Below, in pieces: positions 22,917 through 34,438 of a DNA stretch of 64,000 bases. Below the pieces are notes generated by a model that worked only from the letters and a program-made list of their open reading frames with translations, made no database searches and was not told the origin of the DNA. The translations under genes and the position numbers were made by a program. Source of the DNA: Nissolia schottii (taxonomy: Eukaryota > Streptophyta > Magnoliopsida > Fabales > Fabaceae); NCBI GenBank assembly GCA_003254905.1, contig QANU01103691.1, positions 1 to 64,000 of the forward strand, read 5' to 3'. Position 1 is the first letter of the stretch; the number at the start of each line of letters is the position of its first letter.

Positions 22917-24951
22917 TGAGATAAGGAAACAAACATAATAAAATTTATTGACATTGTCTTATTTTCATTAATGGATACATTTCATTTTTATTTTTATTTT
23001 TATGCATGACCCACTTTTGTCTGTGTTTTATACAATGGTCATCCGTTGACCCACATGTTTACTCATATGATAATGCATGCCATAGGAGTGGATCATTGGC
23101 CCAATGATTCCCATAGTAATACTATTTTTTACTTCATTTAATAAGTAGAATAAAATAACAAACTCTTTATTTAATAAAATGAATTCTTGGCATCTGATGT
23201 ATTGACGTCACTTACCAGAGCTATATGTTTGGTTGGCTGGGATTGGCCTCCAACAGGTTTTGTCAAAATTAATTAATCCCTATTAAAGAAAAACACTCAT
23301 TTTTAATAGAATTATCGGTATATTTTCTTATATTACCGACAATTTTCAAAGATACCGATGGGTTTATCGATGTCCAAAATATGTCCATAATATTCTAGTT
23401 AGTAGATATTACTAATGTATTCTAAAATCTGTCACGTGTATTTTTTTATGAAAAAATACATTAGTATTATCTGACATGAATGTTGTGTTTGAGATATTAA
23501 TCGACGAAAATTTACATCAACGTAGAATAAATATTTGTTTTAAAGAAACTATTAATTTTATATTCTAAACTATTAATGTATATAACTTGTTCGGTGGTGG
23601 ATTGTTCATTACTGGTTGATGTCGGGTTGAATTTGCACTTGTTTTAAATATTAGTAATAAATAACACAAATTATTTTCAAATAATAAATAAAATTATCTC
23701 TAAATAATTAAGTAATTTAGAAACAAGAATGAAAAAAATTCGCAATACACAATGCAATAGAAACTAAAGCTCAGTATAACCTTAGAGAATTATTCAAGCT
23801 CTTCATTGTTCATTTCCGAGTAACCTACACACAAACAAATAAGTAAAATCAAGTGAGGCGCGTTATAGCATTGTCCTTACGGATTTATTCTGCCCATGCA
23901 ATATTCTCCAGAATTCAGTAAGTGCATCCGGATATTTGAGCTCTCAAACTGACAAAAATTATCTCATTGATTAATCAATAAAATATAAGAAGTAGAGAAC
24001 CATAGAAGAAGAGAAAATAGAAGTTATGACTCAATTGTAATAAAAGACATGGTTACTTAATTTATAGAAGATCAAGACCTCCCTTTCCAAACGTTTATAA
24101 CTGACCAAAAGATCAAGACCTCCCTAAGTCAATGTGCATCTAATTAGGGATAAACTTTCAACAACTTAACCACATAATGTGGAACCACACTACTAACGTG
24201 CAAAAGACTATACTTGGTCAAAACTGTACGTAACTTAATAAGTTACTAATGGTGAGTAATGAAGTGTTTCAAGTGTGAGTGTTAAAATCTCACATTGATG
24301 AAATTTAAATTAAGTGAAGAGTATATATTTGAGAAAACCTATAAACGCATTGCCTTAAGGTTTTGAATTAAAATGTGACGTGTAACCCGCTTTGTGTTTC
24401 GTTTAGTCCATTTTAGATTTTAGACTCCCCCTCATTGCTTTAAGGCCAACACGTAAAATGAAAGATGATTTTGAAATAAAAGATATTATCACAAATTAAA
24501 AAAAATATAAAAAACAACAAAAATGATAAATAAGAGGAATACAATGGTAGGAAAGGAGACGTTGGTGGCCGCAACAATGGCAAAGGGTTGCGTTGATGGC
24601 ATAGGTAGGAGGTAGTGGCTAGGGGAAAGAGAGGAGAGGGATAGTGTGAGAGATATATGGTTAAGAAATGCGTTGTGCAACTCAGTTTTATCCTATAAAT
24701 ATTAAGCAAGTTGGCTGATAGAATTATCTGTTAGTAACTACATTAATTAAACGCCACGTTCCAATAACATGACAATACCAGGGCATTCTCATAATTCCAC
24801 CTTGACCAACAGCTTTTTTTGGTTAGTAGCTACATTAATTGAACGTTGCATTTCAACAACATGACAATAACTCCGCCAAAATGTAATTCAAGTACCAACC
24901 AAAAATTCTGCCGCGCCTACCTAAAAATAATTAAAAAGTATCATCGGCATT
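22917..24951. other. Intergenic DNA with minor repeats
   Basis: No gene recognised. At 24270-24450 the text TGTTAAAATCTCACATTGATG through CATTGCCTTAAGG resembles a common plant copia-type LTR remnant. At 24729-24777 and 24821-24870 an approximately 50-base unit is repeated (TTAGTA-CTACATTAATT then CAACATGACAATA). ATACCGATGGGTTTATCGATG near 23350 resembles CACTA subterminal text. The 24430-24700 region has a purine-rich stretch with open frames on the minus strand that do not look coding. Confidence 0.45.
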
Positions 24952-24959
24952 GCTTCTAG

Positions 24960-25893
24960 TAGGGGTGAACACGGGTTTTACCCAACCCGCCGACCCGCCA
25001 AATCCGACCCAATCTGACCCGTTCAGGTCGGGTACGGCGGGTCAGCGGGTCAGACCGGCACGATCCGCTTAGTTAGATGGGTCGAGTCTCGGGTTGCTGT
25101 TGCCCAACCCGACCTGACCCGCGACCCGATTATATATTATTATTATTATTATAATAATAATATACTACCCAATACCCATTCTCCCACATCCTTTCCTCTT
25201 CCTTTTCTCTTCTCATCACAGACTCCCTCACAGCCTCACCCTCCGCTGTCCGCTCGTCTTCTCCCACAGCACATCCTTTCCTCTTCTCATCACAGAGACA
25301 CAGACTCCCTCACCCTCCACTCGCCTCACCTCCGCTCGCCTCATCTCTGTTCGCCTCACCCTCCGCTCGCCTCTTCCGCCTCCTCACCTCCGCTCGCCTC
25401 ACCCTCGCTGCATATCTTATCTCTCTCTTCCGCCTCAGATCTGCCTCCGCTCGCCTCCCTCCGCTTGCCTCACCCTCTCCTCAGATCCGCCTCTTCCGCC
25501 TCCTCGCCATCCCTCCTCCACCGCCGACCCACCCCGCAGTCACCCCTAATTTAACCCTAATTTTGTTGTTTGCTCTCTCTCTCTCTCTGTGTCTCTCTCT
25601 GTGCGTGTGTGTGTGGGGGGCTGTGGGCTAGGGTTAAAAAAAACAGTTTTTTTATATAAAAAAAAAATGAAGTTGGGTGGGCTGGGGGAAAAAAACAGTT
25701 TTTTTTTTTTAAAAAAGAAGGCGGGTCACCCGCCGACCCGCCTAAACCTACCCGACCCGGGCGGGTTGCGGGTCTGGCGGGTACCCATATAAATATGTGA
25801 TTTTTTCCTGACCCGATCCGCCCGCCCGCCGGACGTCGGGTCGGTTCTGTAACACGTGCGGGTCTTACCCGACCTGACCCGTGTGCATCCCTA
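24960..25893. mobile_element. Non-autonomous hAT element, 934 bp, perfect 8-bp target duplication
   Basis: Termini TAGGGGTGAACACGGG and CCCGTGTGCATCCCTA are inverted repeats of hAT type, flanked by perfect 8-bp GCTTCTAG copies (24952-24959 and 25894-25901). Both ends are rich in ACCCGACC/GGGTCGGG text that folds back. The centre (25180-25530) is an unusual pyrimidine-rich block with repeated CCGCTCGCCTC units, then CT/GT microsatellite text (25570-25620). No transposase. The perfect duplication suggests a fairly recent insertion. Confidence 0.9.
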
Positions 25894-25901
25894 GCTTCTA
25901 G

Positions 25902-26095
25902 AATAAGACATTGGCAACCTCGTTGGGGCGAGAGTTTTTGTCGTATTTAACGACAATACTTAAAGTTGTCAATAAGTTTTGTCAAGATAGTCTCCCGAGC
26001 CGTTTTCGACTTTTTGTGAAAATAATCCGTCAGTAGCTACCGGCAAAAATATTATGTCAGTAATTTTGTTGCTATTGAGCATTTTTCTAATAGTG
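25902..26095 (-). mobile_element. CACTA transposon terminus
   Basis: The right edge reads TTTTTCTAATAGTG ending at 26095, the reverse complement of CACTATTAGAAAAATGC. This is the same terminus type as the CACTA element at 37038. Subterminal words (GTCGTATTTAACGACAA, CCGTCAGTAGCTACCGG) fold back as is usual for CACTA ends. The rest of the element is not recognisable; the hAT element lies immediately to the left and may have inserted into it. Confidence 0.6.
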
Positions 26096-26530
26096 AATGT
26101 TGATGGGAGCTCATTGGGCAATTCCAGACCGGCAAGGTTTGGCAGCATACTAAGGGGCGATGATGGGAGATGGATTCAAGGCTTTGCTAGCTCTATTGGT
26201 TTTGATGATAACATTACTGCGGAGGTTCCCACCATCCGCCATGGGCTTCGTCTTGCTTGGGAGACGGATTTCCATAGAGTGATGTGAAAGTAATTCCCTT
26301 GAAATTGTGCAACTATCTACTTCAAAGGAGCTTAATCTCACATTCCACACGTCTTCTTGTTATCCTTAAGATTCATGATTGATTAGATAAGGACTAGGGC
26401 ATTTCTATTTTGCATGTCCTCCGAGAGGTGACTTGTGCTAATTTTTTGGCCATGTTCGAGCTTCCTCCTCTTCGCACTGGGGAGTTACTTCGTATTGATT
26501 TTATGGGGAGTCCCCCTTTTAAGATTGTAG
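26090..26530 (+). mobile_element. LINE RNase H relic
   Basis: The plus strand encodes VNVDGSSLGNSRPARFG, then RGDDGRWIQGFASSIG, AEVPTIRHGLRLAWETDF, and after a gap a REVTCANFLAMFE-like segment. These match the RNase H-like C-terminal domain of plant L1 LINEs (DGSS, then the AE-x-x-A/T-I-x-x-GL-x-LAW motif). A stop follows FHRVM at about 26285 and the copy is truncated upstream by the CACTA end. Not a functional gene. Confidence 0.7.
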
Positions 26531-28133
26531 GCTTGTCTTTATTATTTTTTTTTTGCAAAAATTGAAATCGATTAAACAATACAAATCATGATCCGAATTC
26601 CATGCAGATATTTCAAAGACCTGTTTTGCATTCTGGACTTATAAACCCAGTCACTTGTTTAACGAAAAATGTTATTCGTACTTAACAGCTAAGTCTTGAC
26701 CTCACCTACTGCCTACAAATAACATTAACCTTGTTTAAGACATTAAACTTGGTGAACAACCGCGTTCATCACAGAAGAATGGTCACAAGACTACGTTTAC
26801 GAAAAAAAAATTGGTCACAAGACTCAACTTTAAAACAAATCTCCACAGCTGTCACATTGAACATAGATTAACATACATCGTGAATTTAGGTACATTTATA
26901 GTAGGGATTTCGATGCAAAGCCTTGGTAAAAAATCATTTATGTGAAATTCCATCCAATTGTAAAATCATTGTTATCAAAACATAATCAAGAAGTCACACA
27001 TAGCCTGCATTTTCTGAAAATAGGTCCTTTAATAATCAGACTACTCCGTGGATGTGGAATGAACAATACCTTTGGCAAGAACTCCAAGATCAACTATGAG
27101 AATGACTTCAAAATGCAATAGTATTCGGTAATTCAACTACAGAAGTCACATCAAAGACTACAAAATGCAGAGCTTAAATGGTCAAAAAATTTAGTGCAAC
27201 CTTATCCCTCCAAAAACATGGAAGTGATGCAGAGAACGCACACTGATGTCCTCAAAATAAACTCTTAAATACTTGAGCTATTTGAGCAAGGCCTACACTT
27301 AATTTCACTATATCCTTAACACGTATCCTCATGCAAAACACATGGAGCTTCGAAACGTGAACTATACAGACCCACCATTCACAATTTACCAAAAGAATGG
27401 GCATGACAGGAATCAAACTCCTAGCCATTTAGTAAAAGAAGTTCTAATACCATCTCCAACACCAGCATTATTAGAAGTTTAAATTGTTAGGTGAAGACTT
27501 ATGGAAAGCTTTATTATATCTCTAACAATCCCAACCTCAAATAGGAACATGGAATGTTGCCCTCAAAGTTGCAAGACAAACAATATAACAAATATTAGTA
27601 GTTCCATATGAAAATAATTTAAATATTAAATAATTTATAATAATATTAAATAATATTAGTGTCTGAATAAAAAATATTTTAAGTATTAAATAATTTATAA
27701 TAATATGAATACTTAGAAAATTAACAAGTATTGACACATGAATAATATCTTGAATTTTCTATATATTTTGAAAAGAATTTGAAAAGTATTAAAAATTAAT
27801 AGTTTAATATCGATGAAAGCATTAAGATATTATTATAAATATTTAATTTTACACCTATATATGCCATGTCATGTATTGTAAAATTTTGAAATTGATGTGT
27901 CAACTTGTCGCGTGTTGCGCACGTGTCAGGGCTTCTTGCATCAAGATAATAATTCAACCATGAAATAAAGCAAAGCTTCATGAAATTTCTACAAGCCAGC
28001 ATGGTCCAAAATCAGTGCATGAGACTTATTCTTTTGAATCTTACATAACTCAGCTCACTTACACAGAGCAATTTGAATATAGCAGAAAAAAAGGCCTACA
28101 AATGGAAGGCATAGGCACAATGCAAGCATATTT
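26531..28133. other. Intergenic DNA downstream of COX5C with repeat remnants
   Basis: Contains the COX5C 3' flank. At about 27360-27530 the minus strand reads TGTTAGAGATATAATAAAGC, then CACCTAACAATTTAAAC and GATGGTATTAGAACTTC. This resembles the LTR end and tRNA-Met primer-binding site of a copia-type fossil. At 27655-27938 lies a fragment of the repeat also found in the SCFD2-like intron. Nothing else recognised. Confidence 0.5.
27655..27938 (+). mobile_element. Truncated copy of the MULE-like MITE seen at 60146
   Basis: From AATAAAAAATATTTTAAG to GTGTCAGGGCTTCTTG this matches the right two thirds of the element at 60146-60600, with shared GAAAATTAACAAGTATTGACAC and ATTTAATTTTACACCTATATATGCC-type blocks. 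The left end is missing. Confidence 0.7.
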
Positions 28134-28328
28134 TTACTCTTCCTCTGCAACAACACTAATCTCACCTTTTTCCAGTAAATCATAAAAGGCCCTGGTTTTC
28201 CTCTGTTCGTTCCAGTGATGCATCTTCCAGAGACCACCAGCCGCCAGTCCAAGTGTTATTCCAATTATTAACTCCTTCACAACACTTGGTCCCTTCAAGG
28301 TAGCATGAGCAATCCTAGGACCAGCCAT
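28134..28328 (-). CDS. COX5C: Cytochrome c oxidase subunit 5C
   Basis: A single coding exon encodes 64 residues beginning MAGPRIAHATLKGPSVVKEL. COX5C is a small nuclear-encoded subunit of mitochondrial complex IV in the inner membrane. The protein has a short N-terminal arm, one membrane segment (about residues 19-35, LIIGITLGLAAGGLW), the conserved KMHHWNEQRKTR motif (35-46) and the tail FYDLLEKGEISVV with acidic end. Length is the usual 63-64 residues and every conserved block is present, so it appears functional. The ATG at 28326-28328 is chosen because an upstream in-frame ATG at 28353-28355 would lie only just inside the 3' splice site and would add nine residues not found in the family. 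The coding region is intronless; the intron lies in the 5'UTR. Confidence 0.95.
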   Translation of the reverse strand: MAGPRIAHATLKGPSVVKELIIGITLGLAAGGLWKMHHWNEQRKTRAFYDLLEKGEISVVAEEE

Positions 28329-29540
28329 TTCCTTCTTTGTCTTCAAGCTTGTCAAATCTGCAAGTTACAAAATTTTGGTTTTGCAAGTATTTAAATATAT
28401 GAACCGATTCAAAAGAGGCCGACCAATGAATAATCAACCTGAAAGTATATCTGTATTCATGAGAATTAAGGAAAAAAAAATAAAGCGAAGAGGGCAAGAC
28501 AAGAAACATCAAACTTCCTGTTAAAGGTTTCTTTGTAATCAATAAAGGGAGAGGAATGTAACGTGCCCCCATTGCACCCAATTCAAACCCAATTAACTTT
28601 GCTGCAACCTTAAAAATGGGGGGTGAACAGTTACAGATGAAAATTTCACTCCCATTTTCTAATGGGATCCCAAACTATAGCCCACCAAACAAATCACACA
28701 TGCTGACAGAAGGTTTTATTCTCAATGAAGACAATCACTACAATAACTACATCATCCATCAACATAAACAAAGCAATAAAAGTTAAATCGTAGAATAAGC
28801 ATTCTTAAAAGCAAGCATCACTGCCGAACCCTGATACCCTTGCCAGGTAGTGTTATATAGCCCGACGAAAATGGCGTACGAAAAGTAACGAAGGGTTTGC
28901 TAACCATTCAACAGGTGGTTGCAATAATTATGGAAAAGAAAGAAAAAAAACCCTAAGAAATTCAAAACGCAAATCAATAAAGAGTTATAACACTTTCGTG
29001 CATGTCGTCTTACAAATATTCTCTCGGTCAATGCATCTTTTTTCCTTATACACCAAATGATTGGCTTCGTAAAGCTTCTTTGCGTTTACCAAACTTTCTG
29101 TAAAATCAAGACTTCGTCACTGAAAATCCTACAACGCGCAGCCCAAATTACCCAAAACATAAACAGAGAAATGGAATATAAACTGTTTCCCCAATTCTAT
29201 TTTTCATTTAAAAAAAAAAACAACATCAATAACTTCCCTCTCTCTCCAGATTTAGCTCTGATATTCATCCAGGATTGCACACAATCAAATATTTGATGCA
29301 AAAAAATCTTAGAAGTGGATTAATGATTGAGGTCAAGCGATCAATAACTAAAATTTATATCAGGAATTAAAGAGGTCAAACACAGTAAGAATAAGCAAAC
29401 GAAACAGTGCTTGTAGTGATAGGGTTTGCAGATCTGGGAGAGAGGAGACTCACCAGAGGCAGAAGCAGAGGAGGGTGCGAGGCGATGACGAAGACGAAGA
29501 CGAAGTGGTCGATGATGATCGTGAAAAGACCCGGTCACGC
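28329..29540 (-). other. COX5C: COX5C 5'UTR with leader intron
   Basis: On the minus strand the leader ends ATTTGACAAGCTTGAAGAC before the ATG, just after a TAACTTGCAG 3' splice site (AG at 28358-28359). A strong 5' splice site CTCTG|GTGAGT lies at 29454/29453, giving an intron of about 1.1 kb. Leader introns are a known feature of plant COX5C genes and can raise expression. Exon 1 extends upward from 29454 through GC-rich CTTCGTCTTCGTC text; its start is not fixed. Confidence 0.7.
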
Positions 29541-29567
29541 TCCAATAATGGTCATCGTGGACCCTTC

Positions 29568-29595
29568 AAGCCCAACTAGAATTCTGTTTGGGCTT
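29568..29595 (-). promoter_or_regulatory. Two site II-type elements upstream of COX5C
   Basis: TGGGCTT occurs in opposite orientations at 29568-29574 (minus) and 29589-29595 (plus). TGGGCY site II elements are known in promoters of plant respiratory-chain genes, including cytochrome c oxidase genes. They lie a little upstream of the probable COX5C leader exon. Their function here is inferred. Confidence 0.5.
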
Positions 29596-29680
29596 TCATA
29601 AATTTTGTTAAGTAATTAACTACTCAAATTTACTTTGTAATCCCTTTCGTCCTGTCTTTTAAATGGAAAATAAAAAATAA

Positions 29681-30703
29681 GGTTATGTTTGATTGTTGAT
29701 ACATGACTAAAATGCAAAAACATAAGGATAGAGACATAAAATACAAGATTTTAAAAGTCAATATTGTATTCTGTTTGGCGCTGATATACAGGACACAATT
29801 TAGTATGTTTGTGTCTTATTTGGTTTTATGGTGACAAGACAGAAAAATGTGATCATAAATACCCCCCACAAAATTATTAACAATTAAAAATAAAGAAATA
29901 AAAGGAAAAGAAATCATAACCAAAGGGTTACTTCCTCTTCCTTCGTCCTTCCTCCTTACTCCTTGGCATTCCGTTTTCGCCTAAGCCAACAGCCACTCAA
30001 CTACTCATTGGCCATTGCTCAAGTAGTCGTCGCCCCGACTACCATGTGCTTCATCTTCCTCTCATTTTTGGTGCTTCCTTCAGACTTTAGAGGCTCCTTG
30101 CCAACCACCATGATCAGGTTGTCGCCTTTAATTCAAATCGTGTCACATCGCCTAAGATCTCGGCCTGTCTCTCGCCATTACGATGTATTGACTCAATCTC
30201 TGTCGTGGTTGTTGTCTCCTTCACCAGGATTGATGGTTTTTCCTCATTCTTTTATCGTCACGATCTACACTTCACTCCCTCTTCTTCTGGTTTTTCTATT
30301 TTATTGATCTGATTGTTGTTATTGCTGTGGAGAGTGTGAAGTTGGTTGATCTAGAGGGGTTGGTGATAGGTGTGAGGGGTCTGACGGTGTGGCAGGCAAA
30401 TGGTGGTTGGGTTGGAAGGTGGTGGTGGGAAAAATGGTGGCAAATGGTGGTGGTTGGGTTGGACTTGGTGGTGTCAAGGGTAAATTTGGCATTAAGACAA
30501 TATGGCATGAGCAAAATTGGAAAAGAAAATTTCACTAAAGTTCTATCCTTGTCTTCTATATTTGTGTCCTAGCAAAACAAACGTACAGAAAATACACTAA
30601 TTTGTTATCCTGGGACACAAATTTTTGTACATGTCTCCGTAAACAAACACAATTTTGTGTGTCCGTGTTCATGTATTTCTTGTACTCACAACCAAACTCA
30701 GTC
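29681..30703. mobile_element. Harbinger-like non-autonomous element carrying extra sequence
   Basis: Imperfect terminal inverted repeats GGTTATGTTTGATTGT and (reverse complement) GACTGAGTTTGGTTGT are flanked by TAA on both sides (29678-29680 and 30704-30706), as in PIF/Harbinger elements. The subterminal text is also inverted (GATACATGAC and GTTCATGTAT). The interior, 29930-30560, is richer in GC than the ends, with a TGG-rich stretch near 30400-30480, and may be captured host sequence. No transposase seen. Confidence 0.6.
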
Positions 30704-30799
30704 TAAGTGATTACATATGTTTACTTTGCAAGCCCAACAAGAATCTATGGTGTGTTTGTTTCGGCTCAAAAAAACTAATTTAAAAATGACATAAATATA

Positions 30800-30974
30800 C
30801 TAACGTGGGGTTAGTCAAGGTGTAGGTACCTTGACTCCTTAATTAGAGATTTCGAGTTCGAGTACTCCTCATTGGGAGAACTCTACCCCTTTTAAGGGAC
30901 CTTAGTCAGGTCGGGTTAGGTTAGCCGAATTCCTAGTAATACTGCCTGGATATCGATGGTTCAATCAAGACCAA
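30800..30974 (+). mobile_element. SINE with about 16-bp target duplication
   Basis: AAAAATGACATAAATATA (30782-30799) and AAAAATGACAAATATA (30975-30990) flank a 175-bp insert. It contains a box A-like TTAGTCAAGGTG near its start and a box B-like GAGTTCGAGTAC about 45 bases later, and ends in an A-rich tract. This is typical of a tRNA-derived plant SINE. Confidence 0.72.
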
Positions 30975-30990
30975 AAAAATGACAAATATA

Positions 30991-31272
30991 TTATTGGTCC
31001 ATATAAAATATGACATGAGTCATTTTGGTTTTGTTCCAAATAAACTTTTGTTTAGTTTCATTCTCTTTTTTTCCCCCTTTTTTATGCTTCTGGTCCTTGT
31101 CATTTTAAATTTTGGTCCCTATAATTTTGTGGTGCCCTGTACCTTCAAGTGTCCTTGCGAAGGGTTAGTGAGACCTTAGAAAGGGTCTAAGAGGGTCTAT
31201 GGGGTGCTAGAGATCCCTCAAATGCATGTATAATGTATCAGCAAGGGCGCAATAGTGTTGGCAGCGAGAAAT
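30991..31272. other. Intergenic DNA, nothing recognised
   Basis: AT-rich then mixed sequence between the SINE and a family B LTR. A TGGTATCAGAG-type site was looked for and not found. Confidence 0.5.
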
Positions 31273-31487
31273 CTCACGATAAGGGGGCTTTTATACCCCC
31301 AGTTTATCATTCCATAATGGAACATTGCAACCTAAAAATGTGCAGTTTTAATGCTTAATTGATATATTTAGCATATTGTCCTCTGTTGTGCAAAATTGAG
31401 AAAAATGCAATTTAAAGCACCATTTTTTAATATCTTTAATTATCTTGAGTAACCTATGCATTTAACGTCTCTTGTTTGAGTTGTTAG

Positions 31488-34438
31488 TGAAACACGCTAG
31501 CTAACTGTTTACCTATACGTAGTAAAATATGCTCACTAGGTTGTTTTCTGCTTTGGTTGGGTTCCTTTTAGCCCCTACATTTAGCTTGGCAAATATTTCT
31601 TATTCAAAATATGGACCGTTTTCAAAACTTTTACCTTTCTTATAGAAACTAAGAGCCGTGCGTGTTCAAGAAAACATATCAAGATACAAGCGATAGAGTC
31701 CTATCGAACTTAAGCGATAATTAACTACAGAATAGCAGTACTGGAGATGTTACAAGAGAAGTAGATAAACATACAAGTATTCGGTCCATAACACAATTAC
31801 ACATCCGGATAATAATACATAATTACATCTTCAAGTATACGCGTCATAATACATATAATTTTCATATGAGCTAAGGGAACACCTAATCCCTTGAGCTAAT
31901 CCAAAACATAAAGCATAAGTTACAGTCCGTTGCTTCCTCAAAATCCTCTGACGTCCACAACTCTGCTTGTCTTCCGATACCTGCTCCGTCTCGGCGTACA
32001 CGTCATGCTATCCTGGAGTCATAAGGCAGTGGGGGTGAGAACGGTAGGTTCTCAGTGGAAAACTGTAGCTCTGAGATCTCGTGGTTCATTTAGTTATACT
32101 CCAGGCGGTTCAGGTGTTTCTAAGTGAACATGCATACTAACATCCCTACAGATTATTATCTGTCCTAAAGTCCTGAACAACTTTATCTACTTTACTAAGT
32201 GATAGGGGAACTACTCTTACTTACTAAGTTCTCGTGCTTGTTACTTTCCTTCGCATACTTACATAGCCGTCTCGAGCGTTCTCTTGATGGTACTTACTTC
32301 ATACATATACTTACATACTTTACCATATACTTATGCATCACATACTTGCTCATCACATATGCATTTATCATATACTCATTCATCACATTATTTCATACAC
32401 ATTCATTTCACTCTATGCATGGGGTAACTTAGGGATCTCTTGCGCATACCGGCTCACCCGGGTTAGCGTCCGTCTTTGCTTATCTTACGCATACTGGCTC
32501 ACCCGGGTTAGCGTCCTTTTTCTCTTTTATGCATATAGGACATCATGTTAATCTTACTTTAACTTTCTCTTACTTTACTTTCCTCTTACTTTAGCTGCTG
32601 GTCCACACCTCCTCGTACACCTTAGGACTCGTCCCGTGGTGGTGTACGACTTAACCTTTTCTGTCTATTCCTCGAGGCAACATGACTCCACCCACTCACC
32701 AGGTGGCGAAGGGTCCGCCCTCGCAGCAAGACCGGAAGCGGACTAATGTCTGACTGTCTGTTCTGCTCTTCTTTACTGTTTCATCTGTTCTTATTATTGT
32801 TTACTTTGTTCTGCTTGGGCATTCCTACTAATATAACTACATCATTTTTCCTTAGCGTTCAATTTTGATCTTTGCACATATCATGACATGACTTGCTCCC
32901 TATGGTTCATTTCAATTATACTCTTTACTCATTACTTGATTCATCTCTAATCCTCTGACAGTACCTTAACATGATGCATGGCATGGTAACATATTATCTC
33001 CATAAATATAATGCATGGAATCCTACCTCTTACATCACATAGCTCATATACTTCAGTCATACACATCATGTAAATCATAACTTGTTGGATTATGTGCCTC
33101 AAGACAGCTTCCATAAGACGTTCTGGTCTCAGGCCGCTCAGCGGAGCCTCTTGTTCGCTCAGCGGTCTGAGCTCATCTCGCTCAGCAACAGGAGTCACAT
33201 CGCTCAGCGGTAAGAGCCTTATCGCTCAGCAGTAACTCATTTCGCTCAGCGAGCTGAAGCCTAGTTTCCAAAAATATCTTTCCATCCTTATCTTTCAAAA
33301 ATATCTTTCCATCCTTATCTTCAGTGACCTTCAGGCCGCTCAACGGGTCCTCTGGCCGCTCAGCGCCCTGGAGTTCAAGTGTTAAAAACATTGTTTTCTG
33401 ATGCACTCCGCTCAGCGGCGCCTAGGGCTGCTCAGCGGTACCTGGGCGAAACTGAAACAGAATGCATTGTTTTCTTTCCTTTCTCTTCCCCTTTTCTCAT
33501 GGACACTCCTTGAGGTTCTCACACATATTCCAACCATCAAAATTCTAGCTAATCCAGGTCACAAGACCCTTCAGAATCATCTTCCTAACTTCCTAGCATA
33601 AGTTCTAACATACATGATCTTTCATAAACATAAGCAAACAAACACATAAACACATAACAACCACCAAGGATGGTGAGTAAGCTAGAGTTACCCACTTCTT
33701 GAGGGCTGATTCGGTGATGAGAAGGATGGGGGAGAGCATTCCTCCAAGCCTTGAGCACAGTCCAAGCTTCCGGCAGAGTTTCTGTAGGGTAACCGCGGCG
33801 CACACGGGCAGAGTTTCGGCTAGCTGTAGAGAGAATTTCTCTCTTCAAATTTTCTGAATATGGGGGCTATTTATAGCCAAAATTCTGCCCCTTGGAATTA
33901 CCTTTTTACCCCTATACATATTTACCATTTTGCCCTTTTTATTTTCTTTAAAAATTAATTAATTTAAAAGATAATAGAAACGTCATATCAATGAATAGTA
34001 TTTTGAATTTTTTATTATTTCCCTTGCAATCTGAATTGCATCACGTGGGCTGCCCCATTTTGACTCCCTCGCGGTTCCGTTTCGCTCGTGTTTTATCGTT
34101 CCCAGTGCCGGTGGGTCGTGCACGGTCGTCCGAAAAATATTTTGCTTACACTGTCGCGATCCCCTATTTTCCCCCTACATGGGAATACCATTGCTTTAAG
34201 GCATTTGTAAATTTTTCTTCGGGGCAGTATTCTTTACAGATACTTTCGGCCCATTTTCGCTTGCCGGTGTCAGAACCGGACTGTTCTGCTGTCTGCGGAA
34301 TTTCCTACAACCGCAACCCTAGGTTCTTAGGACATTCTTAACCCTCAAACTCCTTCTCTAACCTTTCTAAACTATCTTAGAATTTATTTTATTTAATTTT
34401 GACGAAGTTTTCGCTAAAGGGAAAAATGGGATGTTACA
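31488..34438 (-). mobile_element. Solo family A LTR, 2,951 bp, complete, reverse
   Basis: Termini TGAAACACGC and GGGATGTTACA are flanked by a perfect 5-bp target duplication GTTAG (31483-31487 and 34439-34443). Interior landmarks: the dyad GAGAAC-5-GTTCTC at 32037-32053, two CTGGCTCACCCGGG-type repeats (32445-32520), about ten CGCT-N-AGCG words at 33134-33440, a GGCTATTTATAGCC promoter-like block near 33870, and GTGCACGGTCGTCCG near 34116. No internal region, so a solo LTR. Confidence 0.9.
33130..33440. repeat. Cluster of about ten CGCT-N-AGCG words
   Basis: CGCTCAGCG occurs repeatedly, for example near 33134, 33155, 33200, 33222, 33243 and 33403, with degenerate versions between. Spacing is 20-90 bases. 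It lies inside the reverse solo family A LTR, at the position corresponding to the cluster at 7736-7916. Confidence 0.8.
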
